Source of the DNA: Conus ventricosus
Lineage: Eukaryota > Mollusca > Gastropoda > Neogastropoda > Conidae
Assembly (NCBI GenBank): GCA_018398815.1
Contig: CM031596.1
Location: 71,067,069-71,131,068, forward strand
DNA: 64,000 nucleotides
Direction: 5' to 3'
A program made the position numbers and the translations under genes. The notes under the pieces were generated by a model. That model was not told the origin of the DNA, did no database searches, and saw only the letters and a list, made by a program, of their open reading frames with translations. Shown here piece after piece: positions 46,583 to 57,481 of the stretch (position 1 is its first letter; each line of letters begins with the position of its first letter).

Positions 46583-48233
46583 CAGGGCTCCCAATGACGC
46601 ACATATGTGCGTCTATGACGCACTATGAGCGAAAAGGACGCACTAACAAAACGTGTAGCGAGTCCTGCGGGAGGGACGCACTACAAAATCAGGCAAACCC
46701 TAAAACGTGCCGCGGTCAGTGATCAAAGCTGAGCACACCACAAGCTTCGCGCGCGATCGCCTGCCGTCAAATTCAGGACAGCGTGTGCCCGCGAAAGTAC
46801 AGTAAGCCGAGAAGCTGCATAAACACCGATAGGCTCGCCTTGTGGCCCACGTCACTGAACGGTTACTCAGTCAACCGGCTGACTTCAGACTGTGGCGCCC
46901 GCCGCCACTAATTAACCAATTCGATGACTCACAAGTTGTAACAATCGCGTGCACAAGCCTAGGCGAATGAAGCAGAAGGGAAGTTCACGGCTATCGCATC
47001 TCGCAAATATGTTGTTGCGTCAGTGGTTGGGCGCTCCTAAAAAACGCAAAGAAACATCTTCTGAAGATGCACCAGCCGCCGTGGCGAAGTGGTTAGCGTC
47101 GCGGACACCCGGCTGGGAGGTCGTGAGTTCGAATCCCATCAGAAGTCATGTGGGTTTTTCTGCCCCGACCGGCTCCTACCCAGAGTTGAGTTTGCTGTGG
47201 ACTCAGTTGGGAAGACTGGGACCACACAGTCGAGTTTCATCCACTTAATGGATGCGTTTCTGAGAGTGTTGCTCAAATTTCCTGACCAACACTGCAGGTG
47301 CCTGTATCTCTCGGGCCTGGTTGACGCCGGGATATATTATGAAAGGAAGCGTAGAGTACAGCCCTGTCATGTAGTCTCAGACCGAAATGGAAATCCGTAG
47401 CATCATCTTAATCATCCTCATTACCATTGATCAGCATTAAAAAAATGTCTCAAATTCTGTGGCCCTTCATGCCCTGCTCTCATGGTGACCTCAATTTCGA
47501 TGTTCTCTCCACGTCTGTGGCTTTGGTTTGGTTCCGTCAGGGTCACCGGTATCGGCGAGTCCATGGGGTCTGTCGGTAAACGGACGTGGTGGCGCCCACC
47601 GGAGGGAGAGCTCACTCACGCCGGCTCCGCGACTAAGCAGTTATTGTCGTCAGTAGGGGGCTTAGTAGGTGGTGTCCTGCGTATGTTAGATCAGAACAGG
47701 CGCCACTGAACACCGCCGAAGTGACTCGGCAGCAGTGCAGTGTCTCCTCCGGTGGGTTGCCTCTTAACGACTTGACATTGACTGCTCCCTGTGGATTGCT
47801 GGTGCCGGGGCTGCGGCGGGGCCGACCGGGCTATGGCTGTGGACGGGGTGTCGGAATGAGCGGCGTGGGTGCACTGCCTCTGAGGTGGCGCAGAGGTTGG
47901 GACAGCAAAAAAAAAAAAAAAAAATCTTCTGAAGATGCTACAGACAGTGAATCGTCGATTCCTAAAGAAATATCTACAGCAACACCACCTCACAAGAATG
48001 AAGAAATGTTTTTTTTAAAGAAATGTTTTCAGAGAGAGAGAGAGAGAGAGAGATTCATTTACTCTGAAATGTTCAGATTATCAAGCCGATAATTAAAAAA
48101 GCAAGAAATACTACATTTTCTGTATTGGTTAATTTTGTTCATGGGGACTCTCTATACCCCCTCTGGGACCCTCTATAGCATCAGTGAAGGAGTCCCTGGG
48201 ACCCCCTGTCTGTCAGTACAAATGGTAGCCCTG
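46583..48233 (+). mobile_element. CAGGG-TIR hAT-like element DT4, inserted in LINE-B
   Basis: The ends CAGGGCTCCCAATG and AATGGTAGCCCTG form an imperfect inverted repeat. Flanks TCTTG/TCTTA suggest a 5-bp target duplication with one change. LINE-B coding continues across it (DLIQVYK to IFNGYDD). The plus strand encodes an N-terminal transposase-like stretch (MKQKGSSRLSHLANML, then APKKRKETSSEDA). After the inserted SINE it continues TDSESSIPKEISTATPPHKN. That start resembles the basic, Ser-rich N-termini of hAT proteins. The catalytic part is absent. Confidence 0.7.
47071..47924 (+). mobile_element. 854-bp tRNA-headed retroposon, copy C, with target duplication
   Basis: It is flanked by the perfect 14-bp repeat TCTTCTGAAGATGC (47057-47070 and 47925-47938) and ends in an 18-base A run. 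The head contains a box A-like TGGCGAAGTGGTTAGC and a box B GAGTTCGAATC, as in Pol III promoters of tRNA-derived SINEs. The body is about 770 bases, far longer than most SINEs, and has no RT. Two other collinear but older copies occur at 45-804 and 40262-40968. The A tail and target duplication show LINE-type retroposition. Confidence 0.85.
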
Positions 48234-51200
48234 TCTTATAAACTTGAATTAGGTCACCTCTGATCCTTCTTCCCCTCAGCGAGTGCAGATTCATATATTT
48301 CAATCTTTCATTATATGATAAGTTTTTGCAATGCTTCAGCAATTTGGTAGCTCGTCTTTGAACCTTTTCTAACATTATTGATTGACGCTTTAAAAAAGGG
48401 CTCCAAATCACATTAGCATACTCCAAATGTGGCCTGACAAAAGCTTTGTATAATTTCAAAAAAGTATCTTTATCTAAATAAGTAAAACTCCTTTTTATGA
48501 TACCTAACATCTGGTTAGCTTTATTTACCACTCTCTGTAAGTGAGGTCAAATGATAACCTGCTATCGAAGGTAACACCCAAGTCTTTTTCTTCAGTAAGA
48601 GCCACTACTTGGTGATAAACATCATTCTCCATCATTTTATATTCATTATTTTGATTATTATTCCTGACGTGCAATACACCACACTTGGTCATGTTGAAAT
48701 ACAGATCCACGACTCAGACCACTCTTGCAGTTTGTAGATATCGTTTTGAATACAAGTACTCTTTGATGTACAATTGTAAATCTTAGTATCATCTGCGAAT
48801 ATTTACATGGACTGACAAGGTTATCTGGTAGATCATTTATAAAAAATAGTGAAAAGAACCGGCCCCAGTATACTTCCTTGAGGGATACCACTAAGTACAT
48901 TACATTTCTTTGATTTGGCTGCCCCCTCGACTTGTTGATTCTATCACTCAGAAAGTTTTTTGATCCATTTAATAAGGTGCCACCAATACCGTATCTGCTA
49001 GTTTTATAAGGAGTCTCTTATGCGGAAACCGTATCAAAAGCTTTTCTAAAATCCATGTATATGATATGAATTCCTTGTCTGCCATCTGCATTGTTGTTAT
49101 ATATACCCTCCAAACCTAACAGCTGTGGGGAACATGATCGTTTTTTTCGAAAACCATGCTGACATTTAGAATTAATAATTATTATCTGTAAAATAGGAGA
49201 CCATTGAGTCTCTGACAATACTTTCTAGAACCTTGCATAAGATACAAGTAAGATTACAGGTCTGTAGTTGCTCGGTTAACATTTTGTACCTTTCTTAAAA
49301 ATCGCTGTCACCTCCCCGTTTTCCAGTCTTCAGGTAATACACCATTTTCAAGTGTCTTATTAAAAAATGAACACAGTGGAACAGATAGTTCCTCACATAG
49401 CTCTTTTAGTACCCTTGGTGGCAAAAAATCAGGCCCCTGTGCCTTATTTGGGGTTTAAAGTTGTTTTAATTTACTCTCCACAGTTTTGGGGAGTGACTCG
49501 AATTTCTGTTAACATTACCCCATTTGAATAACATCCTTCTCTCAAGTCCGGAATGTCGCATAAATTTTTTGGGTAAATACACTTGAAAAAAGTATTTAAC
49601 ATTTGAGCCTTATCCATGTCATCCACCGCAAATGTACCATCAGGTCTCTTTAATGGCACTTATACTGTACTCATTTTTATTTGCTGTTGCACATACCTCC
49701 AAAACTTTTTTGGATTTATTTTTCCTTCATTGGCGATCTGCTTCTCATAACTCTTCTTATTCTTTTTAAACAACTTTTTACATTTGTTTCCTTTCCTTAT
49801 GTATTTCAGATAAGCATAACCTGATTTAGGGGTTAAGGTTTTTTTGAATAGTTTATATTTCTTTTTGATATATCTGAAACGCTGTCTTATTCATCCATAC
49901 AGGTTGAATTTTTTTAGTACCCCTAATTTTAACTTTAGGGATACATTTCTCCCATACCATTATGCAGTAATCTTTTAATGTAGTTCCAACTCTCTTCGCT
50001 ATTCATTTCTGACATCACAGACCAATCATGATCATTTACAATCTTTCTAAACTTATAATAATCCCCCTTGCTAAGTTTGAAAATAACTTAACCTTTTTTT
50101 TACTTTTTTATTAGAAATGTGAAGCTGAAATGCCAAAAACATGGTCACTTTTACCCATGGTCAAGATGCACAATGTTCCGAAATAAGATTATCTTCCTTA
50201 CAAGTATCCAGTCATCCAATGTAGGGTTTTGACAACTCTCCTCCTTGTCGGTTTGCTTACCTTCTGTATAAAAAAGGAATCTAGCACATTTTGTTTAATG
50301 CTGTCATTTTTTTCTCCTGTCCATTTTCCATCCCAATGGACGCCTGGAAAATTAAAGTCGCCCATAATGCACACCTTAGTATACTTCGATACCATATCAG
50401 ATTTAAGTTTTTTGAAATAATTTCTTATCATTTTCTTCACTGCTAGTGTTTGGGCTTCGGTAAATACATCCAAATAAATTTTACCATCTTGGACACTTTC
50501 GACTGAGCACCACACACTTTCCTGAAATTCACAAATTTATTTCCTCACCACTGTCGCGCATTCATTGACTTCTCGACATATAATGCTACACCTCTTAACT
50601 GGTTTTTTGTTTAAAACATGTCATAATTAGGGAGGGCAACTCCGATTCATTCAAAACATTTGGTGCTTGGGTTTTATTTCCGTCAGTGCTATAACACTGG
50701 GCTTGATCTCTTCTATTCTTGTAAAGAACTCATCTTTTTTATTCAGAAACCATCAAAAATTAGAGTATAAAAACTGTAACCCCTTCTTCCTTTCCTGAAA
50801 AATTTTCCTTTTTTCTGTCTACTATTTACACTATTTACATGGTTTGTATTCTTCAGTCAGTTCTGTCTTGGTTGGGGTCTGTGGCAGACTCCCGGGCCTC
50901 TACCTGTCGTTGGTCGTTTAACCCGCCCCCTTTGTCAGAACCACAATCTTGCCGTTTCTTATTGCTAGGTTTTGTTCGCCTGCCTCACTTCTTTTTTTTT
51001 TCTCAACTCTGAGAGCCCCGATTGATTTCTCTTTGTTTTTGGTTAGTCAGGATTCACATAAATTCGGTCTTTGCTGATTGGGACGTTCTTGTTCAGTTCT
51101 GGGGCTTTTCTAACGATCTCTCTTTTTTTTCTTCAGTTTTGAGTGTAACCCTCAACATCCTTGGTTTATTTCCCCCTTCCCTTCCCAGCCTGACAGGTTC

Positions 51201-51480
51201 TGGGAACATCATTTTGCCTCAACATCAACAATTGGCAAGCAGGGATTTGGCAGCTTCGAGATCTCCTCTTTTCTCCTGAATTGACTGTTTTAGCCTCTCC
51301 TTCAGGTTCCCCAAAAACAACATTCCCTTTTTTCTCTTCTCCACCTCCAACTTTTCTTCCCCAAAATTTCACCTAGTTTCCTGTCCCACAACCTCCTCGA
51401 TCTTTTCCTCCAACTTTTCACCCATCAACCCTTTTCCGACTTTCAAGCCGAGCACTTAAAGAGTGAACCCGCGGGATGAG

Positions 51481-52749
51481 CTCGAGTAGTTTATTCCAGT
51501 CTGTTTTCCTGCCTGACTTTATTGGGCTTGATCAGTAAGACACGGCTGACATACCCATTGTAGTTAGGCTGACGGGGGTCGGATAGCCCCGAATCTGATG
51601 CGTTCAATGCGCTACACTTCTGATGGCCAATTTTTTGCATACAAAGCATTCAATACAATTTTCATCTTCCCTCACAGGCCACATCACAATAAATGCACTG
51701 CCTGCGGCTAGCACTGAGGTTTTGTTGGTATTTCTTCTCGTCTTTACTGCACCGTTTGGACCTGATCAACAGAACTTAGAAATCGATCCTCTCGAAGATT
51801 TAGCATGTGATCCTTTTTGTTTGGCATGGCTGTACAAATATCAAAAATACGAATAAAAAAAATAAGAAGAAGAAATAATACTTACAAGAAAGTGCATTAA
51901 AGGCCCACATAGATGACGATCGGTTTGTTGTCTTTTTTTGGCATCTCATTGAAAATGAGCACCCAAAGTTTCTTTGGTGCACATCGATAGAATTATGTGT
52001 CACTCATAAACATTGCCTGCCTGTAATTCCTGATAATCGTTTACGTTTTAATTCTGCACGTTTTATAACAATATCACTAAATACTACGAAAATGTCACAA
52101 CTATCAGAAAAAGAACGAAATAAAACTAAGCAAGCACACACACACACATACACACACACACACACACACACCCCACACACACACACACACACAACAACAC
52201 CAAAACACACACACACACACACAACCCACACACACACACACGCACGCACGGCCGCGCGCGCACACAAACAAAGCCAAATAAAAATTACATAAAAAGCCCC
52301 CTTCACCCCCTCTGCCCCCCCCCCCCCCCCCCCCCCCCCCCGGCACCATTTGAGATTACCCTGAGAAAGTATCTGAATCAAACCCTCTGAGAAGAACTTA
52401 TATTTGAGTAATTATATTTTTGGCTGTTATAAACTTGATGCAAAACAAGAGTTCCACAACATGTCATCATCAGTTTCCTGAACCATGTGGCCCTTACGGT
52501 AACGGAACTTTGGCTATGGTTTACGGACAATGAGAATGATAATGAATGTGACCAGGCATACAAGTGGACTGTATACAACCCCCCCCCCCCCCCCCCCCCC
52601 CCCTTTTTGTGCCGAAATGATCATCCTCAAGATCGTGGGCATCAAAGGAAAGAAGAAGATTATCATTTATTCTTTTTGCTTGTATGAGACTAAAAATAAA
52701 ACTGTTTTAAACATGTGTATGTTAAAGACTAACCCTATACCTGTTTCAG
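51481..52749. other. Intergenic stretch upstream of gene 2 coding start
   Basis: It holds a compound (CA)n array (52138-52262) and C runs at 52315-52341 and 52579-52603. A frame at 51623-51856 has a hydrophobic segment (STEVLLVFLLVFTAPFGP) but no support. The 5' non-coding exon of gene 2 could lie here but is not identifiable. Confidence 0.6.
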
Positions 52750-53523
52750 AACTTCGCTGTCTCTAAGAACTGACAAAATCATGGTAGCTAAGGGACGAAC
52801 CAGAGGAAAAGGAAGAACATCGAAGAATTCAGCGGCACCCACAGCAGAGTTGGGAGAAGGAGCTGCAGTTACAGAACAGGCCGAAAACAGTGATGTAGTT
52901 ACTAAGGAAGAGGCAGAAGTTGCTGAAGGTGCAGCTGATTTGGAAGGTACGGAAGTAGATGAAGGAGAAATGGAAGGGGTGGAAGGAGATGGTGGAGAAA
53001 ATGCATCGTTTGAGGAGTCAGGTGACATGGAACAAAGCATTCAGCCTGGAGAAGATGATGTACATGATGAAGATGGTGGAGAGTTCGGTGGTGAGGAACT
53101 TATTGGCGAAGGTGCTGATGATCCTGATGACGGTGCTGCAGTTGACATTGATGAGGAAAATGAAGGTGTCAGTGATATCAGCTGGGTTGAAGAGCTGTGG
53201 AACAAAAAAAAGGCTGAGGAGGCTGAAGCTGAAAATGCACCCACAGCAGAAGAGGAGCAAGTAGCTGATGACGTTGATTTTGAAATGGAAGATGAATCTA
53301 AGGAAAGGCTGGATTCTACCCAGAAAGAGCAGGCAGAAGATCCAGATGAATCACAGACAAGCAATGAAAAGAAGACCGTGGCGACAGCAGATCAAGGAGA
53401 AACAAGGAGAGGGGACCACTGGCAGCCTGACAAAAAAATGGAGCTTTCCCAAGTCCCTTCATCCACAAACGATAAGGCACGCCTGCATCCCTCGAGCGTA
53501 CTTTGGACCTGCTTTTGATGAAA
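52750..53523 (+). CDS. Gene 2, first coding exon: basic then highly acidic N-terminus
   Basis: An acceptor (ctgtttcag) precedes 52750, so a 5' non-coding exon probably lies upstream. The ATG at 52781 has a good context (atcATGG). The protein starts with a Lys/Arg/Gly patch (MVAKGRTRGKGRTSKN). About 190 residues very rich in Glu, Asp, Gly and Ala follow, with stretches such as DVDFEMEDESKE. As sequenced, the frame stops at TGA 53516-53518 before the donor (gtgagt at 53524). The other frame, ending PRAYFGPAFDE plus a lone A, matches the phase of the next exon. Dropping one A from the 7-A run 53432-53438 joins the two. A basic/acidic N-terminus before RRMs is the nucleolin layout, but low complexity makes this a guess. 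Confidence 0.7.
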
Positions 53524-54148
53524 GTGAGTCATTTTTCTCTTTACTTTAGTTGACTAGGTATTTTCAATGATCATATAGGGACTTAAAAGTATGAAAACTT
53601 TCATTGATGACAGATTTGCTGACAGACAAAATGTTTCAGATTGATTTTTATTACGGAAAAACATACTTTTGTGTATGATTGCATTTTTAAAAAAAAAGAA
53701 TTTAGATACCATTGCTTTTAAACTTAAATGTTTTTATTTATTTAACAAAGTGTATGGAAATTAGGAATTATTTTTTTTATTATGAAATTCTACCCAAAGC
53801 AATATTTTTTGTTTGGGGTAACTTTCACAAAAACTGATTCATTTCAACTTCAAGATAAAACTGGTTGGAGGTGGGCCATAGGTTTTATCTGTTTGAAGTT
53901 TTCCTTTTTTCTGACTGAACTAATATTCTTGAACTGTGTAAATTATTATATTGACATTTTTGGTGATTATTCATTGTACATTCTGACTGAACAAATATTC
54001 TTGAAATGTGTAAATTATTATATTGACATTCTTGGTGATTATTCATTGTACATGTGAAGAAAGTGGTAATAATATTGATGTATAGTCTTAAAAGGTAGTA
54101 ATGGAAGTTGTTCTGATGAAAGAAAAATGTTAATTTTTTTGTGGACAG
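53524..54148. other. Gene 2 intron with 72-bp tandem duplication
   Basis: 53912-53983 and 53984-54055 are two copies of a 72-bp unit (TGACTGAACTAATATTCTTG, then ATTCATTGTACAT) at about 95% identity. Confidence 0.85.
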
Positions 54149-54274
54149 GCTGCTTCCAGTGCTGTGTTCGAATCTACCCTGTGTCATATGTTGATATGGT
54201 ACGCCCAGATTTTACCTCAATACTGCAGAGTGTTGATTGTGTGCGAATGGCTCTGGTCCTCGGCCTGCACCAAG
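54149..54274 (+). CDS. Gene 2, internal exon
   Basis: The acceptor is gtggacag with a T-rich tract, and the donor is gtgaga. The length is 126 bases, entering and leaving in phase 1. A plus GC completes Ser, so the frame runs DE-S-CFQCCVRIYPVSYVDMV and on to LGLHQ. One alternative frame stops inside the exon. The other reads through here but hits a stop when joined to the exon at 57297. No known motif is certain, though the sequence has the alternating hydrophobic character of a folded domain and may be the start of an RRM-like unit. Confidence 0.6.
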
Positions 54275-57200
54275 GTGAGATTTTGGAAAAGTTCTGGTGT
54301 TGATGAAATGTGTTGATTGAAGGGTTTAAGTCTGCATAGTCACAAAAGATTAGGCATAGGAGACCCAATGCCGTGAACATTTTTCGACAGATTTAACAGG
54401 AGAAGTAGGCATATTAATTAAACAAGGAAAGTATAAACAAAAGTAATATAAAAGTGTTGTTTAAAGTGAGACATTTTTAAAAGATGGTCTTGAAAATTAA
54501 AACACGCACACATAAAAAAATAAGTCTTTAAAGTTTTCCTGTGGACAAGAGGAAGAAGTTTCATTTGTGGTGCATCACGTTTTGGACATTCCATGTTCAA
54601 ACATTCATTTTGATGACATTCATGTCACAATCTGTACAGCCTATCCTCTCAAAAATACTAGTTTTCCTGTCTACTTTGTTTAGTTCATAGTTGTCTGCAA
54701 CAGCTGCATCAAAGTTGAAAGAGGAAAGCATGAATATTGGGCTAAATATTTATACTTTCATGCTCCCACTCCCACCCTCATCCCCATCCCCTCGCCTTAA
54801 CACACAAAAAAAATGTTTGGAATTTTTTTTTCCATAGTTGTTGATTTCTTTTTTTCTCCTTCATGTCCCAGGTCTTGTTCCAGTATTGTAGACAGTAATA
54901 TGCACACTGTTATTTACTTTTGTGGTTTGTGAGCAGGTTTTCTTTTCCCTAGCAATGAAAGCTCTTAATAGGCCCAGCAGTTGCGCACACCCTTCTGTGT
55001 AAATTTGAGAACTAGAGATTGCACAGGTAATTTTTAAAGAATCAGTAAGACAAACATACTTTAGGCAAACCATTTCAAACAAAACCAGTAGCCTGGTCAT
55101 AGCAGTAAGAAAAAAAGCAAGTGCTGCGAATACAGGGGTGCTCTTTCCCACTGCCAAATCCTGGTCAAACAAAAATGAAATCATCTGAACCAGTTTAATA
55201 CCAGTGATTTTAGATTAAAGCTAATCCTAGAAAACTGCTCAAGTGTACATGATAAGGGCAGTCTTTAAATACAGTTGCTGATGTCTCATGAAATTTACTT
55301 TTAAAAGTACAGTTATTTGAAATATTGATTTCTAGTCAGTACTTTAATAATAATAATCGTCTGAATCATTTTACTGATTTTATCTAGTACATGCTTTGAT
55401 AAAACAGTCCATTAATTTGCTCAGTAATTGCTGTCACTTGCTGAACAATAATATGAATGATTCTGTTTTCTGACTTTAGCAATGGCTGTTTTGCAAAAAA
55501 GGTCGTCGGAAGAAGTTTATCAGAAAATGTGCATAGAAGTCTTTGAACTCTAAAGTATATCATTTCCAAATTTCATTGTATTGTTTACATGCATGGATAA
55601 AATTTGAAAAAGGAAAATAGAATGTTTGAAAGATGTTTGGCATCTGAATTTTTCAGCTCAGGTAGGAAAAATCTGTTCAGTGGTATAAAATCTGTTCAGT
55701 GGTATACAATCATACACATCAATTCTTGGTTAGCTGCGAAGTGAAAAAGAGTCTTTGATTATGATTAACATTTGTTTCATCATGTAATTTACAAGTGACT
55801 GTTACTCACGTAAGTCGCATATTTCTGTTAATGTTCATATATTTAAGTGCGTTTATGTACATGCATATGCATGCATTTTGTTTCTATGTAATTCAAGTGA
55901 GCATAAATCTGGAAAACAGACTGTGGAAAATAGAAAGAAGTCAGAAACTAAATTGGTGAGAGAACTTACACAGTAATGTGTTTTCACAGTTGGTCAAATG
56001 CGAACAGTAAATAAGGACTTTCTCAAGAATCGTCCAGTTAGTAAATAAGGACTTTCATAAGAATTGGCTAGTTCTATGAGTCATTTGTGAGAATATTTAT
56101 GTGAAAAGAACGCTTTTGAATTTCAGAATGTTTATCCTTTCCCATCCCACCTGTAGTATGGTTTCCCAAACAAATACCATGGAATTTGCTTGCCGTTTTG
56201 TTGAAAAAGAAATTATGGTCTCTTAGTAGTCTTAATTCATATTTTAGAGGCTTTCATGGATAGGAATTCTTCATTTTTGTTGTTTTTGTCATTTTCTAGA
56301 AAAAGAAAATGAGGGGTGAAAATGGAGGTTGATCTGTGTTAATGCACAGTTTCAATATAATTAGTTATAGTAAATCCAGAATTTGCATTGATTCTGACAT
56401 ACTAAAACTGAGTTGGCTGTAATTAATAAACAAGCCGTTTTTAACCCTGAGGAGTTCTGATTGCGGCCAAAGTTGAAGCATCGACAAGTTGTTTTTCCTT
56501 CAACATAGATTAGACAACCCTTTACTGATTAACTCTTTTAATCCAAAGCCTAAATGTTGTTTGGGTTCCACTGAATAGCATTCTCAGCCTATGCATGAAT
56601 GGCATTCGAGCAGGCCATTTACTGATACCACTTTTCAGGTCACATACATGAATTAATTGCTAAGAAAGGAAGTAACTTGCACAGAATGTCTGTCCATATT
56701 AGGTTGAGTAATTCTAAGAGTTAGTATGTTTTTTATGCTTACATAAAAAAATGGAGATATATTAAGAATAAAATAGTGTTTGAGTATGTCAGAGAATCAG
56801 AATTCAGTAACTGCATCCTTTTACATGAAATTTTGATATGCTAGTACACATTTATTTTTCATTAACCAAATGAAATTGTTAGCTTCTTGGGTAAAATTGT
56901 TTTTGAGATGTTCGATGTTTACCCATTCCCTTCATAGTTCAACCCAAACTGACCAGGCCAGAGAGACTGCCCATAGTGTAAACTTGGAAGGGTTAATTTG
57001 AGGAAACCCTTTGCTGAAAGTTTAATTCATTTTCATTTATTCAAACTATTGTTCTGTGACAGTAAATTGTAAGGGTGTCATGACGATTGTTATGGATTTT
57101 TACATCGCTTTGTCAACAGTCTATTTATAAATAGAGATATTGTAACCAATCCAGTCTTTGTGCATTTTCATACCCTTCAGTTATTTTTCTGTACACATTT

Positions 57201-57296
57201 ACAGCATTTCAGTCTGTGTCTTTTCATGGTTTCTGATTTCAATTCATGACACATATCAATTTGTACATGATGTAAAACCCTATGTTTGTCCTGCAG
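54275..57296. other. Gene 2 intron, possibly hiding one small exon
   Basis: The sequence is AT-rich. There is a 33-bp pair near 55995-56060 (GTAAATAAGGACTTTC twice). A candidate exon at 55480-55528 is discussed as a finding. No transposon is recognised. Confidence 0.5.
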
Positions 57297-57481
57297 ATGC
57301 TTGGAACTGTTTTGCCGGAAGAGTATGCCAATTGTACACAACTTGATGTTCAGTGCCCACAGTAGTAACAGTGTCACCATTGAAATAAATAGACGGAAAC
57401 CGATTGGATGGAAGGAAGTGACTCAAAACGAAACAACCGTTTCAGTGCCAACTGCGTTCTCTTTGGAAGAATGCACAAAAG
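57297..57481 (+). CDS. Gene 2, internal exon
   Basis: The acceptor is gtcctgcag and the donor gtatgt. The open frame enters in phase 2 and reads CLELFCRKSMPIVHNLMF, then TIEINRRKPIGWKEV and AFSLEECTK. It leaves in phase 1, which fits the exon at 60694. The two other frames stop within the exon. The preceding known exon leaves in phase 1, so a direct join would hit a stop after 16 residues. An exon in the 3-kb gap or an indel is therefore needed. Confidence 0.6.

Larger units (their letters stand above)
45884..51480 (-). mobile_element. LINE-B: old CR1-like LINE with endonuclease and RT, heavily decayed
   Basis: Read on the minus strand, an N-terminal region of unclear ORF1 type (51372-51170) comes first. 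Then come endonuclease pieces (RIEEIKPSVIALTEIKPKH near 50700, RGVALYVEKSMNA near 50590, VCIMGDFNFPGVHWDG near 50340). RT pieces follow (CQHGFRKKRSCSPQLL near 49160, YMDFRKAFDTVS near 49030, FFINDLPDNL near 48835), then RPHLEYANVIWSPFLKR (48430) and NHWNEIPTTI (46430). It ends FKNFLDNDSKFTELFHDYDG with a stop near 45990. The 3' tail is (TAC)n at 45887-45910. Frameshifts are frequent, so it is inactive. Two DNA elements interrupt it. Confidence 0.85.

Noticed and set aside
47071..47145. Free-standing tRNA gene
   Set aside because: The cloverleaf is incomplete and it is part of the 854-bp retroposon.
51623..51856. Small membrane-like protein
   Set aside because: One hydrophobic stretch only. 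No splice, homology or neighbouring support.
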